Assembly (NCBI GenBank): GCA_934229395.1
Contig: CAKQDL010000007.1
Coordinates: 1-56,657, forward strand
Direction of reading: 5' to 3'
DNA: 56,657 nucleotides
Source: an uncultured Peptococcaceae bacterium
GTDB lineage: Bacteria > Bacillota > Peptococcia > Peptococcales > Peptococcaceae
This document shows, piece by piece, positions 33,725 to 42,127 of this stretch. The notes under the pieces are model-generated. The model had not been told where the DNA came from and searched no databases. It saw only the letters and a program-made list of their open reading frames with translations. The number at the start of each line of letters is the position of its first letter. Position 1 is the first letter of the stretch. The position numbers and the translations under genes are program-made.

Positions 33725-34003
33725 TTGAATAAATCCGAATTAGTAGCAAGCGTTGCAGAACAATCTGGTCTTACCAAGAAGGACGCAGAAAAGGCAGTAA
33801 ACGCTGTATTTGAAGCTATCACCGAAACCCTCGTTTCTGGTGAAAAAGTTCAATTAGTTGGCTTTGGTACCTTCGAAGTAAGAGACCGCAAGGAACGTCA
33901 AGGTCAAAACCCACAAACCAAGCAACCAATCATCATTCCAGCAACCAAGGTTCCAGCATTCAAGGCTGGTAAGGGTCTTAAGGACGCCGTTGTTGGCAAA
34001 TAA
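33725..34003 (+). CDS. hup: HU-family DNA-binding protein
   Basis: 92 residues. TTG start at 33725 with GGGAGG 8-9 nt upstream; HU proteins normally begin NKSEL as here. Signature GFGTFEVRDRKERQGQNPQT (arm and signature region) and KVPAFKAGKGLKDAV at the end. A highly expressed nucleoid protein. It interrupts the mazG-rqcP order but HU also lies near mazG in many Clostridia. An upstream in-frame ATG (33665) would add an unlikely 20-residue extension. Confidence 0.96.
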   Translation: MNKSELVASVAEQSGLTKKDAEKAVNAVFEAITETLVSGEKVQLVGFGTFEVRDRKERQGQNPQTKQPIIIPATKVPAFKAGKGLKDAVVGK

Positions 34004-34023
34004 TTAAAGCCTTATAGATTTTA

Positions 34024-34054
34024 AAAGCCTTCTCTCCTAGTGAGGGAGGGCTTT
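34024..34054 (+). terminator. Terminator of hup
   Basis: AAAGCC-TTCTCTC/GAGGGAG-GGCTTT stem with a short loop. The tail is CGTTGT, a poor U-tract, but the stem is strong. Confidence 0.6.
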
Positions 34055-34090
34055 CGTTGTATGTTGACTTGCATTTAGAAAGGAGACACC

Positions 34091-34330
34091 ATGCGTGTAG
34101 ATAAATTTTTGAAGGTCAGCCGCATCATCAAGCGCCGCACTGTGGCCAAGGATGTGTGCGATGGCGGCAAGGTAAAAATCAATGGCCGTGTGGCCAAGGC
34201 CGGCACTGATGTGGCCATAGGCGATGAGCTAGAAATTCAATTTGGCGAAAAGCTCTTCCGCGCCCGCATCAAGGAAGTGCGCGAAACTGTGCCGGCAAAA
34301 GAAGCCGACAGTCTCTACGAGGTGCTCTAA
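34091..34330 (+). CDS. rqcP: S4-domain protein RqcP (YabO/Hsp15-like)
   Basis: 79 residues made up of one S4 RNA-binding domain: MRVDKFLKVSRIIKRRTVAK and GKVKINGRVAKAG. In Bacillus RqcP works with RqcH to add C-terminal alanine tails to nascent chains on stalled 50S subunits. AAAGGAG precedes the ATG. Position matches yabO, but yabP and yabQ, which normally follow in spore formers, are absent. Confidence 0.93.
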   Translation: MRVDKFLKVSRIIKRRTVAKDVCDGGKVKINGRVAKAGTDVAIGDELEIQFGEKLFRARIKEVRETVPAKEADSLYEVL

Positions 34331-34341
34331 GGGGCAAAGAC

Positions 34342-34370
34342 TTGCACGGGCAAAAGAAAAATCGTATAAT
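34342..34370 (+). promoter_or_regulatory. Promoter of divIC
   Basis: TTGCAC (34342-34347), 17-nt spacer, TATAAT (34365-34370). Confidence 0.7.
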
Positions 34371-34408
34371 ATAAAAATGCTCAAAAGTTACGAAAGCGAG
34401 GTGAATTC

Positions 34409-35002
34409 ATGTCCAACAAAAAAACACCCTTTACGCAAAAGAAAGAAAGCCAACCTTCCATCCTAAAGGAGGAAGCGCCTCAAAAGAAAAGTTGGACCCA
34501 AATCCTCATTTTTGTGCTGCTTATATATACAAGTATGTCCTTTATGCACGGTTGTTTTTCCATCCTCGATTTAAAGGCGCAGGAAAATGAAGTCATGGCC
34601 CAAACCATCAAAGCCGAGCAAAAGCAAAAGGAATTAGAAAACGAGGTTTCTTATTTGCAAACAGAGGAGGCCATTGAAAAAGCAGCGCGCAACGATCTTC
34701 ACATGGTCAAGCCGGGAGAAATTCTCCTAGTGCAGCGTGATAAAGAGGCTGCCGAGAAAAAAGCAGCTGAAGAGGCCGCAAAGGCAGCAGAGGAGGCCAA
34801 GGGCGGCAATGTGCTGGCTGTGGGAAATACAGAGAGCGCGAGCCAAACAGACACGACAGCATCTGCGACCACGCAGGCGCAGGGCGAGAACAGTCAAGCC
34901 ACTACAGCAGATACCACCCAATCGGCAGAGACTGCAGCCTCTGAGCAAGCGGCGACCACCCAAACAGAGCAGGCAACCACCACAGAGAGCGCTGCTGGCT
35001 AA
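34409..35002 (+). CDS. divIC: FtsB/DivIC-like cell division protein with long low-complexity tail
   Basis: 197 residues. Cytoplasmic N-terminus (1-27), one membrane segment about 28-50 (WTQILIFVLLIYTSMSFM), a short coiled coil about 52-90 and the DivIC-typical end of the septum-initiator domain (NDLHMVKPGEILLV). From about 110 onward it is Ala/Glu/Lys-rich and then Thr/Ala/Gln/Ser-rich with no fold. Bacillus DivIC is about 125 residues and lacks such a tail. Stabilises the FtsL-DivIB divisome complex outside the membrane. GAGGTGA precedes ATG. Confidence 0.85.
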   Translation: MSNKKTPFTQKKESQPSILKEEAPQKKSWTQILIFVLLIYTSMSFMHGCFSILDLKAQENEVMAQTIKAEQKQKELENEVSYLQTEEAIEKAARNDLHMVKPGEILLVQRDKEAAEKKAAEEAAKAAEEAKGGNVLAVGNTESASQTDTTASATTQAQGENSQATTADTTQSAETAASEQAATTQTEQATTTESAAG

Positions 35003-35020
35003 GTGTGTGGGGGATTTCGC

Positions 35021-35050
35021 TTGACAGAGTTTGGAGGCAATCGGTATAAT
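35021..35050 (+). promoter_or_regulatory. Promoter of the S1-domain gene
   Basis: TTGACA (35021-35026), 18-nt spacer, TATAAT (35045-35050). Both hexamers are perfect. Confidence 0.75.
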
Positions 35051-35095
35051 GTGTTATGTTATGAATTTTCGATATTTTAGGAGGCAAGCATAAGT

Positions 35096-35461
35096 ATGTC
35101 CATCGGAGTAGGGCAGATTTTATCTGGTAAAGTTACTGGCATCACCAATTTTGGTGCCTTTGTTGAATTGGAAACTGGCGAAACGGGTTTGGTTCACATT
35201 TCTGAGGTTGCAGATACCTTTGTAAAGGATATCAACGAACACCTCACCAATGGCGACGAAGTAAAGGTAAAAATCCTCAGCATCAACGACAACGGCAAAA
35301 TTGGTTTGTCTATTAAGCAGGCGAAAGAACGCAAGAAACCACAAAAGCCTTCCCAAAGCTTTGAAGATAAAGTTGCGCGTTTCATGAAGGATAGTGACGA
35401 AAAGTTGGCTTCCTACAACAAAAATATGAATGCGAAACGCCGTAGTGGCAATCGTTATTAA
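35096..35461 (+). CDS. yabR: S1 RNA-binding domain protein (YabR-like)
   Basis: 121 residues. An S1 domain occupies 4-75 (VGQILSGKVTGITNFGAFVEL, then GLVHISEVADTFVKD and GKIGLSIKQA). A basic, polar C-terminal tail follows. A general RNA-binding protein, similar in order and size to YabR and to GSP13. In Bacillus the next gene is spoIIE, which is missing here. Confidence 0.92.
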   Translation: MSIGVGQILSGKVTGITNFGAFVELETGETGLVHISEVADTFVKDINEHLTNGDEVKVKILSINDNGKIGLSIKQAKERKKPQKPSQSFEDKVARFMKDSDEKLASYNKNMNAKRRSGNRY

Positions 35462-35471
35462 TGATGATAAG

Positions 35472-35500
35472 GGCCGTTGCATTGCAACGGCTCTATTTAT
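35472..35500 (+). terminator. Hairpin terminator after yabR
   Basis: GCCGTTGC/GCAACGGC 8-bp stem with a 3-nt loop, followed by TCTATTTAT. Weak U-tract. Confidence 0.6.
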
Positions 35501-35538
35501 ATACGCATTTTGAAGTAAAATGAGAAAGAAGCGATAGT

Positions 35539-36414
35539 ATGAAAACAGGTGTTATTGACATTGGTTCCAACAGCGTGCGTATGGCGTGGGTAGAAACGCC
35601 CCTTTGCTATGGCGCGCTCCCGCACGAGTCCTTGCGCTATTCCCGCTTGGCTGAAGGTGCCACCCAAACAGGCGTGTTGAGCGAGGCAGCCGTTTTACGC
35701 ACTGCCGACGCCATCTTGTCTCTTTTGGACGAGGCTGAGGAAAATGGTGCAGAAATTAAGCGCATCAGCGCCACCTCTGCCCTGCGCGAGGCCCAAAACC
35801 GTGATGTTGCCAAGACCATGCTCGAAGAAAAAATTGGCCACGATATCACCATTTTGGATGGGCGCGAAGAAGCGCGCTACAGCTACAAGGGTGCTACCTA
35901 TGGCCTGCCAAGCCAAGGCCGCACCTTGCTCGTTTTGGATGTTGGCGGTGGCTCCAGTGAGCTTTGCTGGGGTCAGGAAGAGGGGCAAAGCGTATCTGTG
36001 CCTGTAGGGGCTGTGCGATTAAAGGAAAACGCTGAGTTAATTGGTAATCTCTCCCAAGCCTTGCGCCCACTCACCCAAAAGGCACCGAAGGGCAGCGGCG
36101 TGGCCCTTGTGGGTGTTGGCGGCACCCTGACCACTATGGCAGCCCTTTATGAAGGGATGCAAGACTACGACGCGCGTATGATTCACCAAATGAGCTACGG
36201 CTACGAAGGCATTGAGCAAATCAACAACATTTTAAAGGATATGCCAATGGAAAAACGCCTCGAATTTCCATCCCTTGCCAGCGGTCGCGCCGATATCATT
36301 ACCCAAGGCCTCGATATTGCCCTTGAGGTGATGCGCGAGCTGCGCGCCGAAATCATTACAGTGAGCACCACCGATTTGCTGTGGGGCCAGTTGACAGAGC
36401 TCATCGATGCATAG
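35539..36414 (+). CDS. ppx: Ppx/GppA family phosphatase
   Basis: 291 residues of the ASKHA fold. Phosphate 1 motif GVIDIGSNSVRMAW at the start, SALREAQNRD, GREEARYSYKGA, and phosphate 2 motif LVLDVGGGSSEL. Family members degrade polyphosphate or convert pppGpp to ppGpp. It is the short class without the extra HD-like C-terminal domain. Overlaps tilS by 8 nt. It occupies the spoIIE interval of the Bacillus gene order. Confidence 0.9.
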   Translation: MKTGVIDIGSNSVRMAWVETPLCYGALPHESLRYSRLAEGATQTGVLSEAAVLRTADAILSLLDEAEENGAEIKRISATSALREAQNRDVAKTMLEEKIGHDITILDGREEARYSYKGATYGLPSQGRTLLVLDVGGGSSELCWGQEEGQSVSVPVGAVRLKENAELIGNLSQALRPLTQKAPKGSGVALVGVGGTLTTMAALYEGMQDYDARMIHQMSYGYEGIEQINNILKDMPMEKRLEFPSLASGRADIITQGLDIALEVMRELRAEIITVSTTDLLWGQLTELIDA

Positions 36415-37711
36415 GGTTAAAGCCTTTTTGGCCCAGACCTTGAGCGCCGGTGAATGTGTTTTGGCGGCAGTGTCGGGCGGTGCCGATTCCATGGCCATGC
36501 TCGATGTGCTGGACGCCTGCCGCGAGGAAGTGGGCTATACCCTTGAGGTGGTGCACATTCATCACCATTTGCGCGCCGAATCTGACGCCGAATGGCGCTT
36601 TGTTGAAGAAGCGTGCAAGGCGCGAGCCCTGCCCTTCCACGGCGTGCATATCGATGTAAAGGCTTACGCCAAAAAAGAAGGCCTAAGCATGGAAGCTGCC
36701 GCCCACACCCTGCGCTACGAAGCTCTCTATAGGGTGTTAGACGAAGTGAACGGCGATTATTTGGCACTGGCCCACCATGCCAACGACCGCGCCGAAACGC
36801 TCCTTATGAATATGCTGCGCGGCAGCGGCATCCAAGGCCTCTGTGCCATGCCGCAAAAAAGGGACCCAGTGATTCGCCCTCTCCTAGCGCTTGCGCGCAG
36901 CGACATCGAAGCCTATTGCGCCGACAAGGATTTGGCCTACGTGACCGATGCGAGCAATTTTGACACCACCATTGCGCGCAACCGCATTCGCCATGAGCTC
37001 TTACCTGTGCTAGAGAGCTACAACCCAGCCGTTGTTGAGGCCTTGGGACGCTTGGCCCTTTCGGCCGAAGAGGACAACGCCTATATACGCGAGGAGGCGC
37101 AAAAGCTTCGTGCAGAAAGTCTGTTTATAGAGGCGGCTAGCTGGTTGCTTTTTGACCGCGCCAAGCTTTTAAATCGTCACCATACCCTTATAAAAAAACT
37201 CGTGCGCGCCTGTGTGCAGGAAGTGGCGCGAGGCCGTTCGCCGCTGCGTTTTGAGCAAGCAGAGCAGGCTTGCACGATGATAGAAGCTGGCAAGGGCCAT
37301 TTGGACATTGGCCAAGGCCTTGTAATAGAGGCCACAAGGCGCTATGTGTTTATAGGCCGCACCCCACAGGGCGCGTGGACAAAAAAGGCCAATGCTTGGC
37401 ATCATCAAGACCTAGACGGCCATTTTGAAGCTGCAAGCGATCATCTTGCGGTGCGCACCTACCAAGCCGGCGACACCCTTCGCCAAAAAAATCTCGGCCG
37501 CAAGAGCCTAAAAAAGATTTTTCAAGAGCGCGCCCTGCCGCCCATTTTGCGAAGTGTGTGGCCAGTGGTTATAGATACCAAAACTAAAGATGTTCTATGG
37601 CTGCCTTTTCTTGCACAAACGGAGCATCTAGGGTATCATTATAGTATTAGTCATTCAGAGGCTAAAGCGGTGTTTAAAATTGGGAAAAGCACGGCTTCTA
37701 TAAAATCATAA
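36407..37711 (+). CDS. tilS: tRNA(Ile)-lysidine synthetase
   Basis: 434 residues. PP-loop ATP pyrophosphatase motif AAVSGGADSMAML near residue 22, then HIHHHLRAESDAEW and LALAHHANDRAETLLMNMLRGSG. Substrate-binding TilS C-terminal domain is at about 350-430 (DTLRQKNLGRKSLKKIFQE). Modifies the CAU anticodon of tRNA-Ile2 with lysidine, essential for AUA decoding. The neighbour hprT usually found between tilS and ftsH is missing. Confidence 0.95.
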   Translation: MHRVKAFLAQTLSAGECVLAAVSGGADSMAMLDVLDACREEVGYTLEVVHIHHHLRAESDAEWRFVEEACKARALPFHGVHIDVKAYAKKEGLSMEAAAHTLRYEALYRVLDEVNGDYLALAHHANDRAETLLMNMLRGSGIQGLCAMPQKRDPVIRPLLALARSDIEAYCADKDLAYVTDASNFDTTIARNRIRHELLPVLESYNPAVVEALGRLALSAEEDNAYIREEAQKLRAESLFIEAASWLLFDRAKLLNRHHTLIKKLVRACVQEVARGRSPLRFEQAEQACTMIEAGKGHLDIGQGLVIEATRRYVFIGRTPQGAWTKKANAWHHQDLDGHFEAASDHLAVRTYQAGDTLRQKNLGRKSLKKIFQERALPPILRSVWPVVIDTKTKDVLWLPFLAQTEHLGYHYSISHSEAKAVFKIGKSTASIKS

Positions 37712-37727
37712 ACAAATAGGAGGATCT

Positions 37728-39842
37728 ATGAAGAACTCAGCGTGGAAAAGTTTTGCGATTTATCTCGTGATTTTCCTCATGTTCTTTTCTATGATTGAAT
37801 TTTTCGGCGCAAGCGGAACCACTCAGGAAGAAGCGCGCGTGTACGGTGAAAACTACACCGAATTCATGGAAAACGTGGACAAAGGGAAAATCAAATCCGT
37901 TACCATCACTACTTACGACAACTACCAAGAAATTTCTGGCGTGACAACCAACGATAAGGTTTTCAAAATGCCAATTTCAAAAAATGACGACAACCTCACC
38001 CAAAAGCTTGTCGATCAAGGCGTAGATGTTACCCAAGCCGAAACCCCAGAGCCATCTGCTCTTATGTCGCTTTTGGGCTCTCTCTTGCCAGTGCTCCTGC
38101 TCTTTGGGCTTTTCTTCTTCTTTATGAACCAAACCCAAGGCGGCGGTGGCAAAATGGCATCCTTTGGCAAAACCAAGGCCAAGATGACGGTGGACGACAA
38201 AAACCGCGTCACCTTCAAGGACGTGGCCGGGGCTGACGAAGTCAAGGAAGAATTGGCCGAAGTGGTCGACTTCCTCAAAACACCGCAAAAATTCAAGGCC
38301 ATTGGCGCCAAGATTCCAAAGGGCGTGCTTCTCTTTGGCCCTCCAGGGACAGGTAAAACCCTTCTCGCACGTGCCGTAGCAGGCGAAGCCGGCGTGCCAT
38401 TTTTCTCCATCAGTGGTTCCGACTTTGTAGAAATGTTTGTCGGCGTTGGTGCCAGCCGTGTGCGTGACCTTTTTGAACAAGCCAAGAAAAACAGCCCAGC
38501 CATCATCTTTATTGATGAAATCGACGCCGTAGGCCGTCAACGTGGCGCCGGTGTAGGTGGCGGTCACGACGAACGCGAACAAACATTGAACCAGCTCCTC
38601 GTAGAAATGGATGGCTTTGATGCCAACGAAGGCATCATCATTATTGCAGCCACCAACCGTCCAGACATCTTGGACCCAGCGCTCCTGCGTCCAGGCCGCT
38701 TTGACCGTCAGGTCACTGTGGGCCGTCCAGACGTGCGTGGTCGTGAGGACATCCTCAAAGTGCATACCAAAAACAAACCACTCTCTGCAGAGGTCGACCT
38801 CGCTGTGATTGCCAAGCAAACAGCCGGCTTCACCGGTGCCGATTTGGCCAACCTTGTCAACGAAGCCGCCCTTTTGGCGGCGCGCGAAGGCATGAGTAAA
38901 ATCAGCCAAGAGGATTTGGAAAAATCCATCGAACGCGTTATTGCAGGTCCGGAAAAGAAAAACCGTGCCCAAATTAGCCCAGCAGAGCTCAAGCTCGTGA
39001 GCTATCACGAAGCCGGCCACGCCGTGATTGGTCACTATCTCTCAGGATGTGACCCTATCCATAAGGTATCCATTGTGCCACGTGGCAGCGCAGGCGGCTA
39101 CACCATGAGCCTTCCTGTAGAAGACCGCAACTACATGACCCGCACCCACCTCTTGCACGAAGTCACCATGATGCTCGGTGGCCGTGTGGCCGAAGAAATT
39201 GTCTTAGGTGAAATCTCCACAGGCGCCTCCAACGACATTGAACGCGCCTCCAACACCATCCGTCAAATGGTGACCCGTTGGGGCATGAGTGACGAGCTCG
39301 GTACCATCGCCTTTGGCGAAGACCAAGAGCAAGTCTTCCTTGGTCGCGATATTGGCCACAGCCGCAACTACTCCGAAGCCATTGCCTTCGCCATCGACAA
39401 GGAAGTCAAGCGCCTTATGGACGAATGCCACAACCACGCCCGCGCCCTCCTCACAGAGCACCGCGACAAGCTCGATGCCGTGGCTAATGCCCTAAAGGAA
39501 CGCGAAGTCATCAACGCCTTCGAATTCCAAGGTGTGATGGATGGCAAGGACTTTGACACCATCGACCGTGAACAAGCCGAGCATCTTGCCAAGCTAGAAG
39601 CAGAAAAGAAGCGCAAGATTGAAGAAAAGCAGGCCGAAGAAGCCAAGGGTGTAAAAATTAAGAGTACCCCAGAGGATGACACCGGCAGCGAATGGTGGAA
39701 CCGCATGGATGTAAACAAAGGGCCACAAGACGCCACGCCAGCCCCAGAGCAATACGTGCGCGCCGAAGAACCAAGCGACGCACCAAAGCAAAGCGCAGAC
39801 GAAACACCAATCGGCCTACCATCCGACAAAGACGAAAAATAA
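37728..39842 (+). CDS. ftsH: ATP-dependent zinc metalloprotease FtsH
   Basis: 704 residues. Two membrane segments (about 8-25 and 108-127) flank an extracellular part. AAA+ domain: Walker A FGPPGTGKTLL near 204, Walker B IIFIDEIDAVGRQRG near 262, the SRH region. Zinc protease motif HEAGH near 426, with the third ligand Asp in GASNDIERASN further on. The last 80 residues are charged and disordered, longer than usual. Degrades misassembled membrane proteins and short-lived regulators. AGGAGG precedes the start. Confidence 0.97.
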   Translation: MKNSAWKSFAIYLVIFLMFFSMIEFFGASGTTQEEARVYGENYTEFMENVDKGKIKSVTITTYDNYQEISGVTTNDKVFKMPISKNDDNLTQKLVDQGVDVTQAETPEPSALMSLLGSLLPVLLLFGLFFFFMNQTQGGGGKMASFGKTKAKMTVDDKNRVTFKDVAGADEVKEELAEVVDFLKTPQKFKAIGAKIPKGVLLFGPPGTGKTLLARAVAGEAGVPFFSISGSDFVEMFVGVGASRVRDLFEQAKKNSPAIIFIDEIDAVGRQRGAGVGGGHDEREQTLNQLLVEMDGFDANEGIIIIAATNRPDILDPALLRPGRFDRQVTVGRPDVRGREDILKVHTKNKPLSAEVDLAVIAKQTAGFTGADLANLVNEAALLAAREGMSKISQEDLEKSIERVIAGPEKKNRAQISPAELKLVSYHEAGHAVIGHYLSGCDPIHKVSIVPRGSAGGYTMSLPVEDRNYMTRTHLLHEVTMMLGGRVAEEIVLGEISTGASNDIERASNTIRQMVTRWGMSDELGTIAFGEDQEQVFLGRDIGHSRNYSEAIAFAIDKEVKRLMDECHNHARALLTEHRDKLDAVANALKEREVINAFEFQGVMDGKDFDTIDREQAEHLAKLEAEKKRKIEEKQAEEAKGVKIKSTPEDDTGSEWWNRMDVNKGPQDATPAPEQYVRAEEPSDAPKQSADETPIGLPSDKDEK

Positions 39843-39845
39843 AAA

Positions 39846-39882
39846 AACGAGCGCCCCTCATAGCGAGCGGCGCTCGTTTTTT
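39846..39882 (+). terminator. Terminator of ftsH
   Basis: AACGAGCGCC/GGCGCTCGTT stem followed by TTTTTT. Confidence 0.88.
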
Positions 39883-39967
39883 GTGCGCAAAAACAAAGAT
39901 ACACAAGAGGTGGCATCTTTGGTAAAATAAAGCTAGAAAGTTTTGCAAAAGGAAAGGAGAATCTACA

Positions 39968-41950
39968 ATGTTGGCAGACAGACAGACAATTAGCCGCTTC
40001 TTTTTAACGTTGGCGTTGGCTGTGGCGATGGCCTTTGCGCTCACTTCACCAGCCATGGCAGAGGGGAGCGAGCGCACGGAGGCCTTGGTTATTACAGCAG
40101 AAAGCCCAAGCGAGGACAAGCTCGACGCCGAAGGCTGGGCGTGGGATGCGAGCACCCTAACCCTCACCTTGAATGGCGCGAATTTTAACGTCATAAACGC
40201 CAACGCCATCACATTGTCTGAGGGCGCAACGGTTGATGTAGCTGGGGATAGCACGGTGAAGACGTCTGCTGACGTTCTTAATGCGGCAAGCATAGTGGCA
40301 AGCATAAAAGGCGAAGAAAGTCTTAATGTGAAAGGTGCAGGCAAGCTGATACTCATAGGCAAGAAGGGTTATTCTAAGGGTATTGACAGTGAAAAGGATT
40401 TAACAATCACTGGCGCAACCATTGAGGCCAATGTTCAAAGCGATGCCTTGTCTAGTACGGGCACTTTAACCATAGAAAAATCTAAGATTGATGCAACAGG
40501 CAGCATTGGCGTTTATGGTAGTAAAATCAATGCATCAGAAAGTGTGCTTAACTGTACGAGTATCAGGTACTATGGTTTAAGATGCGAGTCAGCAACCATT
40601 ACCAATTGCACGGTAAACATCACAAGTCCGTTTGTTGGTGTGCTGAGCAATAACAATATAGAAATCGCGGATAGCGATTTCAATGTACAAGGTTCTCAGA
40701 TTGGCCTTCATATTTTAGGAACAATCGCCATCCATGGTGGCACTACCAAAGCGACAAGTGGTTCCCATGCCATCGTTGGCGACAAGATTCTCCTTGATGG
40801 CGAAGCGCAGCTTACCGTTAGCGGCTATGGCTATGGCCTTTATGCCCAAGGAAGCGACGAGGGTGATTTTACCGACGCCATTAAGATGGAGGCGGGCAGT
40901 ACCATGGAAAGCACCTGCAAGAGCGTGGCCTTGGCGGTCGATTATTCTGCCCATCCGGATTTAAGCGACGAAGAAAAAGCTGCGAGCGTAAACCTTCCAG
41001 CCGATAGCTTGCCAGAAGGTTATGCGATGAAGCAGGTGGAAGGTGTAACTTTGCTTGTCCTAGCACCAAAGAATTCTAATGTAACAATGGGGGAAGACGA
41101 CTTCCCAACAGGCGAAGGCGTTGGCGGGCCTATTACGATTGAATACCATGAGCCGCCTATGCCAGAGATTACCTTTAGCGTCCTCACCTTCGACACCAAT
41201 GGCGGCGAGGCTATGGATAGTGTGCGCAAGGTGAGCGGTGCGCGTGTGGATCTTACTGACTACGTGCCAGTGCGCGAAGGCTACACCTTCCTTGGCTGGT
41301 ACCTTGATGCCGACTTGAGTGAGGCAGTCAGCAACGTGAAGCTCACTAAAAACATCACCGTCTACGCCGCTTGGGAAGAAAATATCCCGTCTACAGTTGT
41401 GCTTCCATTTAGTGATGTGAACGAAGGCGATTGGTTCTATGCACCAGTGGCTTATGTGTACGAAAACGGTCTTATGAATGGCACAAGCGCCACCACCTTT
41501 GCGCCAAACGAAGCCACCAGCCGCGGTATGCTTGTAACCATGCTGTGGCGCCTAGAAGGTCAGCCAGCAGCCCAAAAGGCTAGCTTTAGCGATATCAGCG
41601 TAGATGACTACTACGCCACCGCTGTGGCCTGGGCCAACGAAAACGGCATTGTGACAGGCGTGGATGAGGCCATCTTCGCGCCAAAGAGCGCCATCACCCG
41701 CGAGCAGTTTGCCGCCATCATGTATCGCTACGCCCAGTACAAAGGCATGGATACAAGCGCCCACGCCGACCTAAGTAGCTACACAGACAATACAAGCATC
41801 AGCGCCTACGCCCGCGAAGCCTTGAGCTGGGCCAACGCCACAGGCCTTATAAATGGCATGAGCACCACAGAGCTCGCACCACAAGCCCAAGCCACCCGAG
41901 CCCAAACAGCAGCTATCCTCTGGAGATGGTGCGAAGACGTGCGCAAGTAA
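39968..41950 (+). CDS. SLH-anchored surface protein with InlB-type repeat
   Basis: 660 residues. A signal peptide (1 to about 31, ending SPAMA) leads to a region about 32-370 rich in short beta-strand repeats with regularly spaced Asn/Ser/Gly, suggesting a right-handed beta-helix like pectate-lyase or adhesin folds. About 405-470 is a Listeria-Bacteroides (InlB B) repeat: LTFDTNGGEAMD and GYTFLGWYLDADL. Three SLH domains end the chain (FSDVNEGDWFYAPVAYV, FSDISVDDYYATAVAWA, YTDNTSISAYAREALSWA), binding pyruvylated wall polymer. AAAGGAGA precedes ATG. Ligand unknown. Monocistronic. Confidence 0.85.
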   Translation: MLADRQTISRFFLTLALAVAMAFALTSPAMAEGSERTEALVITAESPSEDKLDAEGWAWDASTLTLTLNGANFNVINANAITLSEGATVDVAGDSTVKTSADVLNAASIVASIKGEESLNVKGAGKLILIGKKGYSKGIDSEKDLTITGATIEANVQSDALSSTGTLTIEKSKIDATGSIGVYGSKINASESVLNCTSIRYYGLRCESATITNCTVNITSPFVGVLSNNNIEIADSDFNVQGSQIGLHILGTIAIHGGTTKATSGSHAIVGDKILLDGEAQLTVSGYGYGLYAQGSDEGDFTDAIKMEAGSTMESTCKSVALAVDYSAHPDLSDEEKAASVNLPADSLPEGYAMKQVEGVTLLVLAPKNSNVTMGEDDFPTGEGVGGPITIEYHEPPMPEITFSVLTFDTNGGEAMDSVRKVSGARVDLTDYVPVREGYTFLGWYLDADLSEAVSNVKLTKNITVYAAWEENIPSTVVLPFSDVNEGDWFYAPVAYVYENGLMNGTSATTFAPNEATSRGMLVTMLWRLEGQPAAQKASFSDISVDDYYATAVAWANENGIVTGVDEAIFAPKSAITREQFAAIMYRYAQYKGMDTSAHADLSSYTDNTSISAYAREALSWANATGLINGMSTTELAPQAQATRAQTAAILWRWCEDVRK

Positions 41951-41956
41951 AAATCG

Positions 41957-41990
41957 AGAGCTTTCCCTTTACGCGAGGGAAAGCTTTTTT
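41957..41990 (+). terminator. Terminator of the SLH protein gene
   Basis: GAGCTTTCCCT/AGGGAAAGCTT stem with a 7-nt loop and TTTTTT tail. Confidence 0.9.
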
Positions 41991-42064
41991 AATAGCATCA
42001 TTTAACCCAGGAAAAATTTTTCTTATAGATAAAAGTTTTTGTGTTGTGGATCCTTGTTTTACTA

Positions 42065-42070
42065 TATAAT
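42065..42070 (+). promoter_or_regulatory. Probable -10 of the nfnAB promoter
   Basis: TATAAT inside the AT-rich TATATAATAATATAAAG. TTGTGG ends 15 nt upstream, shorter than ideal. No Rex operator is seen here. Confidence 0.45.
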
Positions 42071-42127
42071 AATATAAAGTTTTATCCTTTTTAGGAAAGA
42101 AACACATAAAGAAAGAAGGTTCGTGCT

